From assembly GCA_004802705.1 (NCBI GenBank), contig SGPL01000356.1:1-35210 (forward strand): a stretch of DNA of 35,210 nucleotides. The letters are read 5' to 3'. Made by a program: the position numbers and the translations under genes. Positions within the stretch are counted from its first letter, which is position 1, and every line of letters begins with the position of its first letter. Shown piece after piece: positions 1 to 10,256 of the stretch. The notes beneath the pieces were generated by a model. The model saw only the letters and a program-made list of their open reading frames with translations. It was not told the origin of the DNA and did no database searches. The DNA is from Bondarzewia mesenterica. Lineage: Eukaryota; Basidiomycota; Agaricomycetes; Russulales; Bondarzewiaceae.

Positions 1-2700
1 GCGGCGTAACACGGGGCCAGAGACCAGCAGTCGCGAGCACTTTCTCGCATGTGGTCCGTGGTAATAACGAGCGTTCAATCTCGACGAAGACTTCCCGCGC
101 ATGTTTGAAGGACTGATCACGATTGGCGTAAAGGTTCTCGTTGGACGGGATTTCCTCGAGAATGGCGGAAGGCATCTGATCAGCCAGCTCCCTGCGGCTG
201 GAATCCAGGTCTTCCCCATATCGTGAGCGGAAAGGATGGGTAGCATCAGTTCGAAACTCATAAAGGAGATCTTTCAGAGAACTGGTATCTCGCAGTGCAC
301 CGACCTTTCCGCGTACCCCAGGATCCCCATAGAACTGCGTAGTGGGCTGATCAACACGGGGAGTGCGGCCGATGAGATCATTCAGGCTGACTGATGGCTT
401 CTTAGAACTGTAGACATAGCGGCAAGGACTAGATGCATATCGCATCCCTAGAGAGGGTATTATTACTAGACGTTCATGAAGAACGCCCTCCACCTGCCGA
501 ATGTGATCACGGAGCTGTGTGTTGGCAAAGCAAGTCCGAAAATACTCTCTGATTTGCGTAATGCATACAGAGACTTCGAACCATATTGAGCTAGTCGACG
601 GTGAGCGAAGGTCGGCGCAAGGCCACTGCGCCAATAATTGATCCGTAAGATCTTCGACTTCAGGCTCGCCATTTTCCTTGTAGTATTGGCGCTGCCGTTG
701 TTCGAAGGCTTGATTCGTTTCATGAATATCCTTGGTCAGACTCCCTGCTGGAGTCGATTGGAGAGGATAAGCAGCCGAAGCAATCATTGTCCGTACTCTA
801 TGTCTGGTGGGATCGAACCCTTCAGAGACATCATATGATGACCAGGAAGGCGAATTAAGAAGGCGGAATCTGGGATTCGTCGCGAAGGCCAGCAACACGG
901 GTGCGAGATCTTGAAGGTGGGGACTGCCAAACGTCATCGCCGAAAGACTGAATGCCAACTGATATCTTCTGACAGAGAACGGATCAGCGCCACTGCGACA
1001 TAAGTCATATGCAGCAATCCAGTCCCGTGAGAGGGTAGGGTTTAACCAGTATCTGTTGTAGGAAAGAGAGATTTCTTCGGCCGGCCCTACTTTGCCCCAC
1101 GAGATGATTGTTTGAAGCAGATCATGTGGTGAGCACCTGAGCGAAACCCGATCGAGCTGCGTCAAACGAGACATTTCGGAAACAGCATATTCCTCTTCCA
1201 TACCGTGCTCCGCAGTCAGGATGTCTCTGGAATGATACTCAAAGTCTCCGTTCATGGCCAAGACTGAACATCGACCCGTAATATCGTTAGCATAATAGAC
1301 AGAGTTCCTCCTTGCAGCACGTTCTAGCAGAATTTCGTCATGGTTGGAAGTAGAGAAATCAATACTGTGCTCATAGAATATTTCGAGATTTGTTGCATAT
1401 TCGAAGATAGATCTGGCAGACAGGTAGAAACCATGGTGTTGAGACAGTGGTGAAAGATCGGACCAGCCTGCGTTTTGCATCGCCTTCAAGTGAGCCGGAT
1501 AGAATGTCCGAGTGGGTGTAAGAGAAGCAATTTTGTGAAGAAGCTGTGTGTCTACAGGATCAAGCCGTTGAAACGAGAACGAGCCAGCAGCGTAGAGCTC
1601 ATGCAGTGCTTCCTCGGTGCCGCTGCGTCCTACCAACGGGTCGGACAGGCAGTGACTTGTGACCGCGTGAAGATAGACCTTGTACAACTTGCTCGTCAAG
1701 CCGACATTGCTCACAAGAAACCCGAGGTCCGTGTCGATCTTGTAGTCATGGTACAAGACTCGGCGCTCATCTCCTGTATCAATGTCGACGAGCACATGGT
1801 ACCCACGCGAAGCAAAACGTATGCTACCATGAGGTATAAGAACTCGGCGCGATCGAGGAAGCTCCATGGCGGCACTATCCTCAGCCCTAAGGATGAGTTG
1901 GCTACGGAGCCCGAACATCGTTCCGGAGGACTGGTTGTTGTCGATCACCATTCCAGGCATATTTTTTGATTCAAGGTCCATGCTGCTATTGAGAAAGAAT
2001 GAGAGCCTGAAGCGAGGGAGGTCAACCAACAGGTCCGAGCTCGCTGCACTCGTGACCGTTAGATACTCCGGAGATTCTAAGGCCTTCAATCGATTGGAAA
2101 TCATTTTGAACGTGGTGCTATGGACATCGATGAGGGACCCAGAGGAGCGGGAGCGGCCGTGGACCATCATTACAGGCTCTTGCATGGAGCTGGAGAATGT
2201 GAGACGCCAGTAGTTGTCGCTCGACTCCCACAGAGAATCAAGAGGGCGAAATTCAAGTTCACCGGTGTTCACGTCAAGCCAGTGAGCGTAGTCGCTGACG
2301 AAAAATGCTGGAAAGTCACCAGTCAAGACAGCGTGAGGGATAAGCTCTAGAATCTGTGATTCCCGTCGGGCTCGAATGATCATATCGTTCTTATCGTGCT
2401 TCAGGGCGAAATATACCTGCGCGGAAGTCAGAACCCAAGCAGTTAATTGAGCAAAATCTGAGAGGCACCTGATATCCAGATATCAAATTGAGCGTCGCGA
2501 ACTCCATCCCTGGAAGATCTGCCGGTACTACGTCAAGAATTTTCTGCAAAAAGATGTCAGATCCATGAAGCTCATGTGTATCGAAGGGTACTCACATTGC
2601 CAAAAATGCGAGAATAAACAGGATGCCTGACTATCTCTCGTGGAAGGCGTCCAAGCGGCTTGCCATCGATGAGGAGGCGGCCCTCTAGTAGATTGTACTG
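1..2700 (-). CDS. Partial large DUF6606/DUF3638/DUF3645-type fungal protein
   Basis: One reading frame stays open for about 805 codons (2416 down to 1), preceded by a 25-codon exon (2543-2469) and an exon fragment (2700-2596). The two introns are 52 bp each with GTGAGT...TTGCAG (2595-2544) and GTGCCT...GCGCAG (2468-2417) borders, and the frame fits across both. Readable blocks include KPLGRLPREIVRHP, DVVPADLPGMEF, LESKNMPGMVIDNNQ, SGTMFGLRSQLILR, HDYKIDTDLGFLV and LSDPLVGRSGTEEALHEL. These resemble the middle part of very large (about 3000 aa) fungal proteins annotated DUF6606/DUF3638/DUF3645, upstream of the DUF3638 domain; this is from memory. Their function is poorly defined. The C-terminal part lies beyond the left edge. 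The N-terminal part is missing because retrotransposon sequence starts at 2700. No internal stop or frameshift was seen, so the break is recent or artificial. Coding status is near certain; the family name is likely. Confidence 0.8.
2417..2468 (-). other. 52-bp spliceosomal intron of the DUF3638-type gene
   Basis: Read on the minus strand it starts GTGCCT and ends CGCGCAG. Reading through it would hit an in-frame stop. Removing it joins NLISGYQ to VYFALKHD in frame. Confidence 0.8.
2544..2595 (-). other. 52-bp spliceosomal intron of the DUF3638-type gene
   Basis: Read on the minus strand it starts GTGAGT and ends TTTTTGCAG. Removing it joins IFGN to KILDVVP in frame. Confidence 0.8.
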
Positions 2701-3804
2701 AATTCGCTGATCCGCCAGCTCCCCGATCCTGAAGGAGACTCAGTTCTTGCGCAAGGATTAGGCGGAGTATCTTTGGAAGAAGAAAATCTTTTTTTTTTAC
2801 CCTACGTACCACATCCTCGAAATACAGGGATGTCAGCAGAAAGCAGCGCAGCAAGAGGAGGAAGAGATAATCCCTTGAACTATACCAAGATAGCCAAGCC
2901 AGAGCCTTTTGACGGAGACGTCAATAAAATCAAAAAATTCCTAAGGCAGTGTGAACTCATGTTTATGCTAAAACCAAAGGAGTTACAAGAAGATAGGGTG
3001 AAGATCATCTTCACCTTGTCCTACATGAACAAGGGCATGGCAGCTGCTTGGGCAGGGATTTACATCGATGCAATGTTGGCAGAAAAATAGGCAGATGGGA
3101 CGCCCTATGAAGCAGACAGTTGGAAGAAGTTCAAGGAGAAAGTGGAAGGAGCATTCTTGGCGATCATGGCAGACATTGACGCCAAGTTAAAAATGTCTCT
3201 CATCAAGCAAGGAGCTCGCCGGGTGGACGAATACATTATGGAATTTCATCTACTGATGGCGCACACGGGCTACAATGAGGTAGCTCACATAGAATACTTC
3301 CGCATGGGTCTTAACAGGCCCTTGATGCAGAAAATCTTGATGACAGGAGAAGGACCAACCGATCTGGAAGATTGGTTCATAAAGGCAGTCAAGCATGACC
3401 TTCTTTATAGAGAGAACGAGGCTTGGGAGAAGGCACACAGCAGTGGCCAGACCCAAAAGAAGACCACTACGGTGGCCAAGCCCCAGGCAGTCTCTGAAGA
3501 CCAGGTCAGGGGAAGCAGCAGTGAACAAAGAAGGACGTAAGATGAGCATGTTGTCCCGCAGCCACCACAAGGAAGATTAGATGAGCTGATGGAAGTAGAC
3601 ACGACAAAGCAGTGCCGCTTGATCATTTGCTACAAATATTAGAAGCCCGGCCACATCGCGCGTAACTGCCGCTCATAGATCAACTTTAACGAAATGGACT
3701 GGAGTGAGATCTGGGCCCTTGTTCTTAAAGAAGAAAAGGGCAAAGGCAAAGCACAGGAGTTCGTGGAGGGCTCCTCAAAGGATTTTTAGGATGGAAGTGA
3801 CTAG
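2700..3804 (+). pseudogene. Degenerate gag of element 1
   Basis: It encodes a retrotransposon capsid-type protein: residues around KIAKPEPFDGDVNKIKKFL match the retrotransposon gag domain, followed by a C-terminal CCHC zinc knuckle. The frame is broken by TAG at 3088-3090, TAA at 3538-3540, two further stops in and just after the knuckle (about 3641 and 3677), and TAG near 3787. The second knuckle cysteine is changed to tyrosine (TGT to TAT) and its neighbouring CGG codon to TAG. Element 2 has sense codons at all these sites. The first part (2700-2770) holds out-of-frame pieces of the gag N-terminus. It cannot make a full Gag. Confidence 0.9.
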
Positions 3805-3805
3805 T

Positions 3806-6800
3806 TGGTACACAGTCAGCTTCCAGAAATAGTTTCTCTGTTCTTTCAGATGTGGATAGACAAGGCGCAGAATCTGACATGTTTATACGTGATTCAGAAA
3901 TAAAAAAATCTATTGATCAGACCCCGATCATGAAGACTGAGAAAGAAGTACCCAAATATGTAAGAAGCGTGGGTATGAAAGATGAGCTCGAAAAGATGAA
4001 GATAGAGTTAAAGACTATAGACACTAGGGCAATGTTGATGGTCGATGCCCTATTGGATTCTGGAGCAATGGACTTATACGTTGATAGTGCATTTGTGAAA
4101 GGCAACCTGCTTAATATATGGCAGTTACCTAACCCTATCCCAGTCTATAATGTGGACAGAACAAAGAACTCGGACAGTTCGATCAAAGAAGTCATCGACT
4201 TCATCATGAAAGTCAATGATCATACCAAACGAGTGACCTTTACCATCACAAATCTTGGGCGGAAAGCGGTGATAGTCGGAAAATCCTGGCTTTCATTGCA
4301 CAACCCTGAGATTGACTGAAAGATGGGTAAAATCGAGTTCACATGATGCCCGACTCGATGTGTAGTTCGAAAGAAGCTAGATCGACAGAGGTGAAAGGCT
4401 AAGAAGATGCCTAAGCTTCAAGAAGTCGATGATGATAATGACAGTGATCGCAACACGTTCGTGGAAGTAGAAAGCGATCAAGAGATGTTCATGGAGGAAA
4501 TTCCAGATGAAGAACAACTAGAGGAAGGGGACCACGTACTTTTCATACTCATAGATTCCCGCCATGCAATAAACGCCACTGAATCAAAGGCGACTAAGAT
4601 GGCATTCGAGGCAAGCAAAAAGCAGAAGCAGACGAGCTTTGAGGACATATTAAGAGGGCCCTACAAGGACTTCTCTGACATATTTTCCAAAGAAGACTTC
4701 GATGAACTGCTGCCTCGAAAAAAGTGGGATCACGCAATCAAGTTGATGGAAGACTGGAAGCCATTCCCCAGTAAAATATACCCTTTGTCATAGGATGAGC
4801 AAGGACATTTGGACAAATTTATAGAGGAACATATCAAAAGCAGACGTATCCAACTGTCAAAGTCTCCAATGGCTTCTCTATTCTTCTTTGTCAAAAAGAA
4901 GGATGAAAGACTTCAACCGGTACAGGATTATCGAAAGCTGAATGCGATGATGATTAAAAATCGTTATCTGCTTCCTCTTATTTCAGAGCTCATAGACATG
5001 CTCAAAGGAGCAAAGTTCTTTACCAAGTTGGATATTCATTGGGGGTATAACAATATCCAGATAAAAGAAGGAGATGAGTGGAAAGCGGCTTTCTTAACGA
5101 ACCGGAGACTATTCGAACCATTGGTCATGTTTTTTGGACTGACTAATAGCCCCGCAACATTTCAGACGATGATGAACGAAATTATTCGAGAGTTGGTTCT
5201 GACAGGGAAGGTTATCGTCTACATGGATGATATCCTTATTTTTACCAAAACCCTTGAAGAACATCGAGAGTTAGTTCGCAAAGTCTTAGAAGTGCTGCGA
5301 AAGAACCACTTGTTCCTGAAACTGGAGAAGTGTGATTTTGAGAAGCTAGAAGTACCTTACCTTGGACTTATTATTAGCCAAGACAAGATTATGATGGATC
5401 CGGTTAAAGTAGCTAGAGTGAAAGATTAGCCTGAATCAAAGAACATCACAGAGGTTCGATCTTTCACCGGCTTTTTAAACTTTTACCGACGCTTCNTCAA
5501 GGACTTCTCTAATATNNCGCGACCNCTNAANGACCTCACAAAGAAAGGACAGAAATGGCAATGGGGAGANTNNGANAAAGAAGCCTTTCANAGGCTTAAA
5601 GACATTATNACGTCNGAACNTATTCTNGTATTNCCTGAAGCGGACAAACCTTTCCTNGTAGAAGCNGATAGCTCNAATTATGNNACTGGTGCAATNTTAT
5701 CTCANCTCAGAGATGATGACAAATGGCACCCAGTAGCATATTTGTCTAAAAGCCTAAACCNTGCTGAGCGTAANTATGAAATACACGACAAAGAAATGCT
5801 CGCNATCATCAGGGCTCTAGANGACTGGAGGCAATATCTTNNAGGGAGCAAAGAGTCCGATAGTGGTACTTACCGACTATAAAAATCTAGAGTACTTTAT
5901 GAAGGCGCAGAAGCTAAACAGGCGCCAAGCCAGATGGTCATTATTCCTTTCTCGATTTAATCTGGACCTGACACATAGGTCTGGAAAATCGTCAGGAAAA
6001 CCGGATGCTCTCTCTCGACGAGCTGATCACCCACGAGGGGAAAATGACAATGAGAATGTCATATTGTTAAGGCCAGAATACATTAGGCTTAACACGACTT
6101 TTCTCATAAATTTGGACTTATTACGAAAGATTTGGAGGGAACAGAAGGAAGACGAGAAGATGAAGGAGATGATGAAGGATAGAAGTCAGCTGNTGGACTG
6201 GGATGAGAATAGTGAGGGACTCGTTCTGCATAGAGGCAAAGTTTACGTTCCTGAGACNTGCCGAAAGGCAGTCTTAGAATCATTTCATGACATGCCCATC
6301 GCCGGACACCCGGGCAGATGGAAGACCCACGAACTCATAGCACGAGACTATTCGTGGCCGAAGATGATGGTATACATCGCTAAATACGTCAAGGGGTGCG
6401 ATAAATGTAATCGCACTAAGGTTTTCCTAGCTAAGCCGATGGGAACCTTACACCCTAGCGAGATACCATTGGGTCCTTGGCAGAACATCGCCATGGACCT
6501 TATAGTAGGCCTTCCNGATAGTCAGGGCTACGACTCGATTCTGGTAGTACCCGACTAGTATACAAAGATGGTACACACGATGGCAACCACTTCTACAGTG
6601 ACCGCTGAAGGAGTTGCATGATTACTTCGTGACAACGTCTGGAAGCTTCACGGTTTGCCATCTAAAATTACATCTGATCGGGGACCCCAGTTTGCATCTC
6701 AAGTCATGAGAGAACTGAACAGGATGCTAGGAATAAAGACGGCATTGTCTACAGCTTATCATCCTCAGACGGATGGACAAACAGAGCGGATAAACCAGGA

Positions 6801-7668
6801 AATAGAACAATATTTCCGCTTGTTTGTAAACCACCATCAGGATGATTGGACTGAGTGGCTCCCTATCGTGGAGTATACCTACAATAACAAAGTACAGGCC
6901 TCGATGAAAGTCTCGCCTTTCTTTGCTAATTATAGTTACCATCCGCGTATGGGCTTTGAACCCCACACACAGACCAAAGTAGAAGCAGTGGATGACTTTG
7001 TCAGCAGGATGAAGAAAGTTTGTGAGGAACTAAAGTCGGCCCTTAAAAAGGCCCAAGAAGACATGAAGCAGTTCTATGACGCTCATCGCAGGGAAGCACC
7101 AGATTACAAACCTGGTGATAAAGTTTGGCTCGACGCGTCGGACATTACAACTGATCGACTAATGAAAAAGTTGTCTGACCGTCGTCTTGGTCCCTTCTTA
7201 ATTATAAAGAAGATCCAAAGCCACGCTTACAGGCTGAAACTTCCCCAAACGATGAAAGTTCATCCCGTCTTTCATGTTTCAAAATTAAAACTCTACGTTC
7301 CTGATGAGATTTCTGAACGTCACCCTCGCCCTCCCCCTCCACCAGTTGTTAGAAGAGGAAGTGATGACCCGGAGTACGAGGTGGAAGAAATNGTGGACAG
7401 TAGAATACGATGGAAGCGCTTAGAATACTTAGTTCATTGGAAGGGTTACCCAACCGAAGAAAATACGTGGGAACCCGCAGACGTGGTAAAACACGGTGCA
7501 CTGCGAGTTGTTGCGAAATTTCATCAGGATTACCCTGATGCTGTGAACTCATTGGATAAAAATCCAGGAGTTTACATAACCACTCCAATTGACTGGGCAG
7601 AAGCTAGGCGCATCTGCAAAATTCGAAGATGGAAAGAGACAATTGGGTTCCGGGACGAAACCCCTTAA
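3806..7668 (+). pseudogene. Degenerate pol of element 1 (PR-RT-RH-INT-chromodomain)
   Basis: Domains in order: aspartic protease with the DSGA motif (about 4060); reverse transcriptase with VQDYRKLNA, FTKLDIHW and the catalytic YMDD (about 5220); RNase H (about 5640-5860, many ambiguous bases); integrase with an H-H-C-C zinc site (about 6280-6415) and D, D, E core motifs AMDLIVG, SDRGPQFAS and RINQEIEQ (6490-6810); and a full-length chromodomain near 7375-7530 ([17 protein letters not shown]). Breaks include TGA at 4317-4319, TAG at 4791-4793 and 5427-5429, TAG at about 6556 and TGA at about 6618. The final TAA (7666-7668) overlaps the polypurine tract. The frame of pol is -1 relative to gag, as in element 2. 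Confidence 0.9.
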
Positions 7669-7677
7669 AGAGGGGGG
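7667..7677 (+). other. Polypurine tract of element 1
   Basis: AAAGAGGGGGG lies three bases before the LTR, where plus-strand DNA priming is expected. It overlaps the pol stop codon. Confidence 0.85.
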
Positions 7678-7680
7678 TAC

Positions 7681-8303
7681 TGTGATGACTATGTATTTTC
7701 TTTTCTTTTTCGATTATGTAACTTACTTAGTCACCTATATCACGAGGGGGTTAACTAGCCTTGTGACGCATCGCCCTGCGATAAGGGAGGACCGGACACC
7801 TGCGGACTCAGACAAGGGGCCAGACTTAGTCTTGGAAAACCCACTAGTCGCACCGGCTGATCTAGGCTTAGCCAGACTGGGGCCTAGATGCNTATTTATA
7901 GATTATCACATGTTATGGCACNTNATCAGTCANGTGATANTTTACTTAGCTTATTCATNCNTGGCTGACTGATNCANGNTCNGCCTTGCTTACTGATACG
8001 CCGAGTTGGCTGACTGATGNNCGGACACACTGCTTAGNAGGNAGGGTTCACTAGACCTGCCCTAAACATACTTANGTATTTATACTNNGGCNCAGCACCT
8101 GTGGTATCCNAGTTTTCAGCACTTGGNAATTNGCCACAGGTAAGCTCGCCTCCTCTTGTACTTATNNTNGTTTGTAATATTAACTTNGNAATTCNCCACA
8201 GTTGTGAGCGTAAGGCCNTGNGCTTTGAGACNACAAGANNCCTTCAACACTCNACTCCCNNTTTNGTGATTGTTTNGGGTTAGGCTTAGGCTGAGCCCTG
8301 ACA
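7681..8303 (+). repeat. Shared central LTR: 3' LTR of element 1 and 5' LTR of element 2
   Basis: A 623-bp direct repeat matching 14030-14653. It starts TGTGATGAC and ends CCCTGACA, the usual TG...CA ends. A TATTTATA box (8077-8084) lies 34 nt before AGTTTTCAGCA (8111-8121), a likely transcription start because it pairs with the primer site at 8306. This gives U3 7681-8110 and R/U5 8111-8303. An intron-like 62-bp segment (8140-8201) follows. In the first 215 bp the two LTRs differ at roughly 5% of positions, mostly CG versus CA/TG. Ambiguous bases are dense from 7892 on. Confidence 0.93.
8077..8084 (+). promoter_or_regulatory. LTR TATA box
   Basis: TATTTATA lies 34 nt upstream of the inferred start of R at 8111. 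The same pair recurs in the 3' LTR at 14426-14433 and 14460. Confidence 0.6.
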
Positions 8304-8988
8304 GTTGCTGAAAACTTCAACCACGCGCACNGCCACCAAACCCTTTGTTTTCNCAGATTTNNCTTTGCCCGTACACCGTAAGTCTCGANGTAAGCCGCNC
8401 CTGACAGCCGCCAATTTACGTTACAACTTACGATANGTGAATATCTACTATANNTACTCTTATACTAGCACATNTAAATTAGCTTCNTTTCNCGGGGACT
8501 AGGGCANAAACCCTAAAGATACCCCAGAAAAGTGAACTGTTGGTGTTGACCCTTAAGTGGGCNGCATTCAAGTGTCCCAATCTAGAGTGTGGTAGTTCAA
8601 TCCCANCTAGAGCACTTGTTACAACTGCGCTTTTCTATTTACNTTTTATTCNGTCATTCTTGTANGATACCTAGGCTTAGCTGTCATAAGAGCGNGCAGC
8701 AGAGCCACATACAGTCNAAAACTAGGTTGCNCCACCTAGCTGTATGCAGTANGACAAGCGGGGNTTCTGNATNATTCATCCCAANCANNANTACATNTGT
8801 CAAATCTCGATNACCTTTCGGNCGAGACGAACGAGGATTTCTTCNGGTNNAACGNNTTATAATNCGCTNNGAAATTCCCAAACTTATCGCGTATCTTCCN
8901 CTNNTATTTTCATCANGNGGTCCATTTTCTCTCAANTCNACCCTANGTCATCCTGGCTGGGTTGCCTTCTGGTTATGGTAGTGACTTT
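8304..8988 (+). other. Retrotransposon leader between LTR and gag of element 2
   Basis: About 690 bp of low-quality sequence with many ambiguous bases follows the LTR. It starts with the primer binding site. No coding capacity was recognised until the gag N-terminus near 8990. Element 1 lacks this region. Confidence 0.7.
8306..8316 (+). other. Self-priming primer binding site of element 2
   Basis: TGCTGAAAACT starts two bases after the LTR and is the exact reverse complement of AGTTTTCAGCA at 8111-8121, with no pairing beyond 11 nt on either side. Tf1-type elements prime minus-strand DNA from the first 11 nt of their own mRNA (established for Tf1/sushi elements). There is no TGG-type tRNA primer site here. 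The assignment to self-priming is inference. Confidence 0.75.
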
Positions 8989-9227
8989 CGTTATTACATC
9001 GCGTCCACGAGTGGAGACCCACAGCCAATCGACATCGAACTCCACGCCGATATACGTGCCCCCTCCCCCATTATATCAGACACCCCCGGAAACTCCCGTC
9101 GCAGTCCCGCGCGGCCAACCCTTCGGATAGTAACCTCCCCCCCCTATCCGCGCCGAATTTGCCGATCCGCTAGCTCTCCGATCCTGAAGGAGACTCAGTT
9201 CTTGCACAAGGATTAGGCGGAGTATCA
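8988..9227 (+). pseudogene. Frameshifted N-terminal part of gag, element 2
   Basis: A proline-rich segment (VETHSQSTSN, YVPPPPLYQTPPETPV, RGQPFG) ends at a TAG near 9128. It is followed in other frames by IRAEFADPLALRS, then ILKETQFLHKD, then the start of the main gag frame. Such Pro-rich N-termini are typical of agaricomycete gypsy gag, so the pieces are one coding region broken by at least two small indels. No ATG is evident at the expected start. Confidence 0.6.
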
Positions 9228-10256
9228 TTGGAAGAAGAAAACCTTTTTCCACCTTGCGTACCACATCCTCGAAATACAGGGATGTCAGCAGAAAACAGTG
9301 CAGCAGGAGGAGGAGGAGACGATCCCTTGGACTATGCCAAGATAGCCAAGCCAGAGCCTTTTGACGAGGACGTCAATAAAATCAAAAAATTCTTGAGGCA
9401 GTGTGAACTCACGTTCATGCTAAAGCCAAAGGAGTTTCATGAAGACAGGGTGAAGATCATCTTTACTCTGTCTTACATGAGTAAGGGCACGGCAGCTGAT
9501 TGGGCAGGGATTTATATCGATGCGATGATAAGCGAGAAGTGGGCGGATGGTACGCCCTATGTAGCGGACCATTGGAGACAGTTCAAGGAGAAGTTGGAGA
9601 AGGCATTCTTGGCGGTCATGGCGGACATTGACGCCAAATTAAAAATGTCTCTCATCAGACAAGGAGCTCGCCGGGTAGACGAATACATCACAGAATTTCG
9701 TTTACTGATGGCGCACACGGGCTACAACGAGGCAGCCCACTTAGAATACTTTCATATGGGTCTTAACCGACCCCTAATGCGGAAGATCTTGATGACGGGA
9801 GAAGGACCAGAAAACCTGGAAGACTGGTTCATGAAGGCAGTCAAGCATGACCTCCTTTACAAAGAAAATGAGGCTTGGGAGAAGGCACATAGCAGTGGCC
9901 AGACCCAAAAGAAGACCACTATGGTGGCCAAGCCCCGGGCAGTCTCTGAGGACCAGGTCAGGGGAAGTGGCAGCGGACAGAGAAGGACGTGGGATGGGCA
10001 TGTAGTCCCACGACCACCACAAGGAAGATTGGACGAGCCGATGGAAGTAGACGCGATGAAACAACGCTGCCCGATCATTTGTTACAAATGTCGGAAGCCC
10101 GGCCACATCGCGCGTGACTGCCGCTCGCAGATCAACTTTAACGAGATGGACTGGAGTGAGATCCGGGCCCTTGTTCTTAAAGAAGAAAAAGGCAAAGGCA
10201 AAGCAAAGGAGTTCGTGGAGGGCTCCTCAAAGGATTTTCAGGACGGAAGCGACTAG
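9228..10256 (+). CDS. Gag of element 2, main open frame (342 aa)
   Basis: The longest intact gag frame in the window. It holds the capsid-like gag domain (KIAKPEPF onward, about residues 38-190) and a CCHC zinc knuckle, CYKCRKPGHIARDC, near residue 290, which binds RNA in this family. The C-terminal tail is lysine- and glutamate-rich. The ATG at 9228 is probably not the native start, because gag-like sequence continues upstream in other frames. It ends at TAG 10254-10256. Pol follows in the -1 frame, and a GGATTTT heptamer sits in the correct register at 10232-10238. Confidence 0.85.
   Translation: MEEENLFPPCVPHPRNTGMSAENSAAGGGGDDPLDYAKIAKPEPFDEDVNKIKKFLRQCELTFMLKPKEFHEDRVKIIFTLSYMSKGTAADWAGIYIDAMISEKWADGTPYVADHWRQFKEKLEKAFLAVMADIDAKLKMSLIRQGARRVDEYITEFRLLMAHTGYNEAAHLEYFHMGLNRPLMRKILMTGEGPENLEDWFMKAVKHDLLYKENEAWEKAHSSGQTQKKTTMVAKPRAVSEDQVRGSGSGQRRTWDGHVVPRPPQGRLDEPMEVDAMKQRCPIICYKCRKPGHIARDCRSQINFNEMDWSEIRALVLKEEKGKGKAKEFVEGSSKDFQDGSD

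Larger units (their letters stand above)
2700..8303 (+). mobile_element. 5'-truncated Ty3/gypsy chromovirus (element 1), sharing its 3' LTR with element 2
   Basis: Homology to element 2 begins abruptly at 2699/2700, inside the N-terminal part of gag, and continues through protease, RT, RNase H, integrase and chromodomain to the polypurine tract and the LTR at 7681-8303. There is no 5' LTR, leader or primer site. The reading frames carry many stops, and relative to element 2 nearly all are C-to-T or G-to-A changes. It lies head-on to the truncated host gene on its left. The 3' LTR doubles as the 5' LTR of element 2, so the pair is a tandem array, probably made by LTR-LTR recombination. Confidence 0.92.

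Noticed and set aside
2701..2735. Extension of the DUF3638-type exon upstream of 2700 (minus-strand reading RIGELADQRI with a CTTCAG acceptor)
   Set aside because: The same DNA occurs in element 2 at about 9155-9190 as part of gag, so it belongs to the retrotransposon. The protein-like reading is coincidental.
3250..3626. Minus-strand frames antisense to gag in both elements
   Set aside because: They mirror the gag frame, have no conserved features of their own, and are explained as shadows.
8575..8620. tRNA-like B box (AGTTCAATCCC) in the retrotransposon leader
   Set aside because: No acceptor stem, D arm or anticodon arm can be built around it, and the sequence has ambiguous bases.
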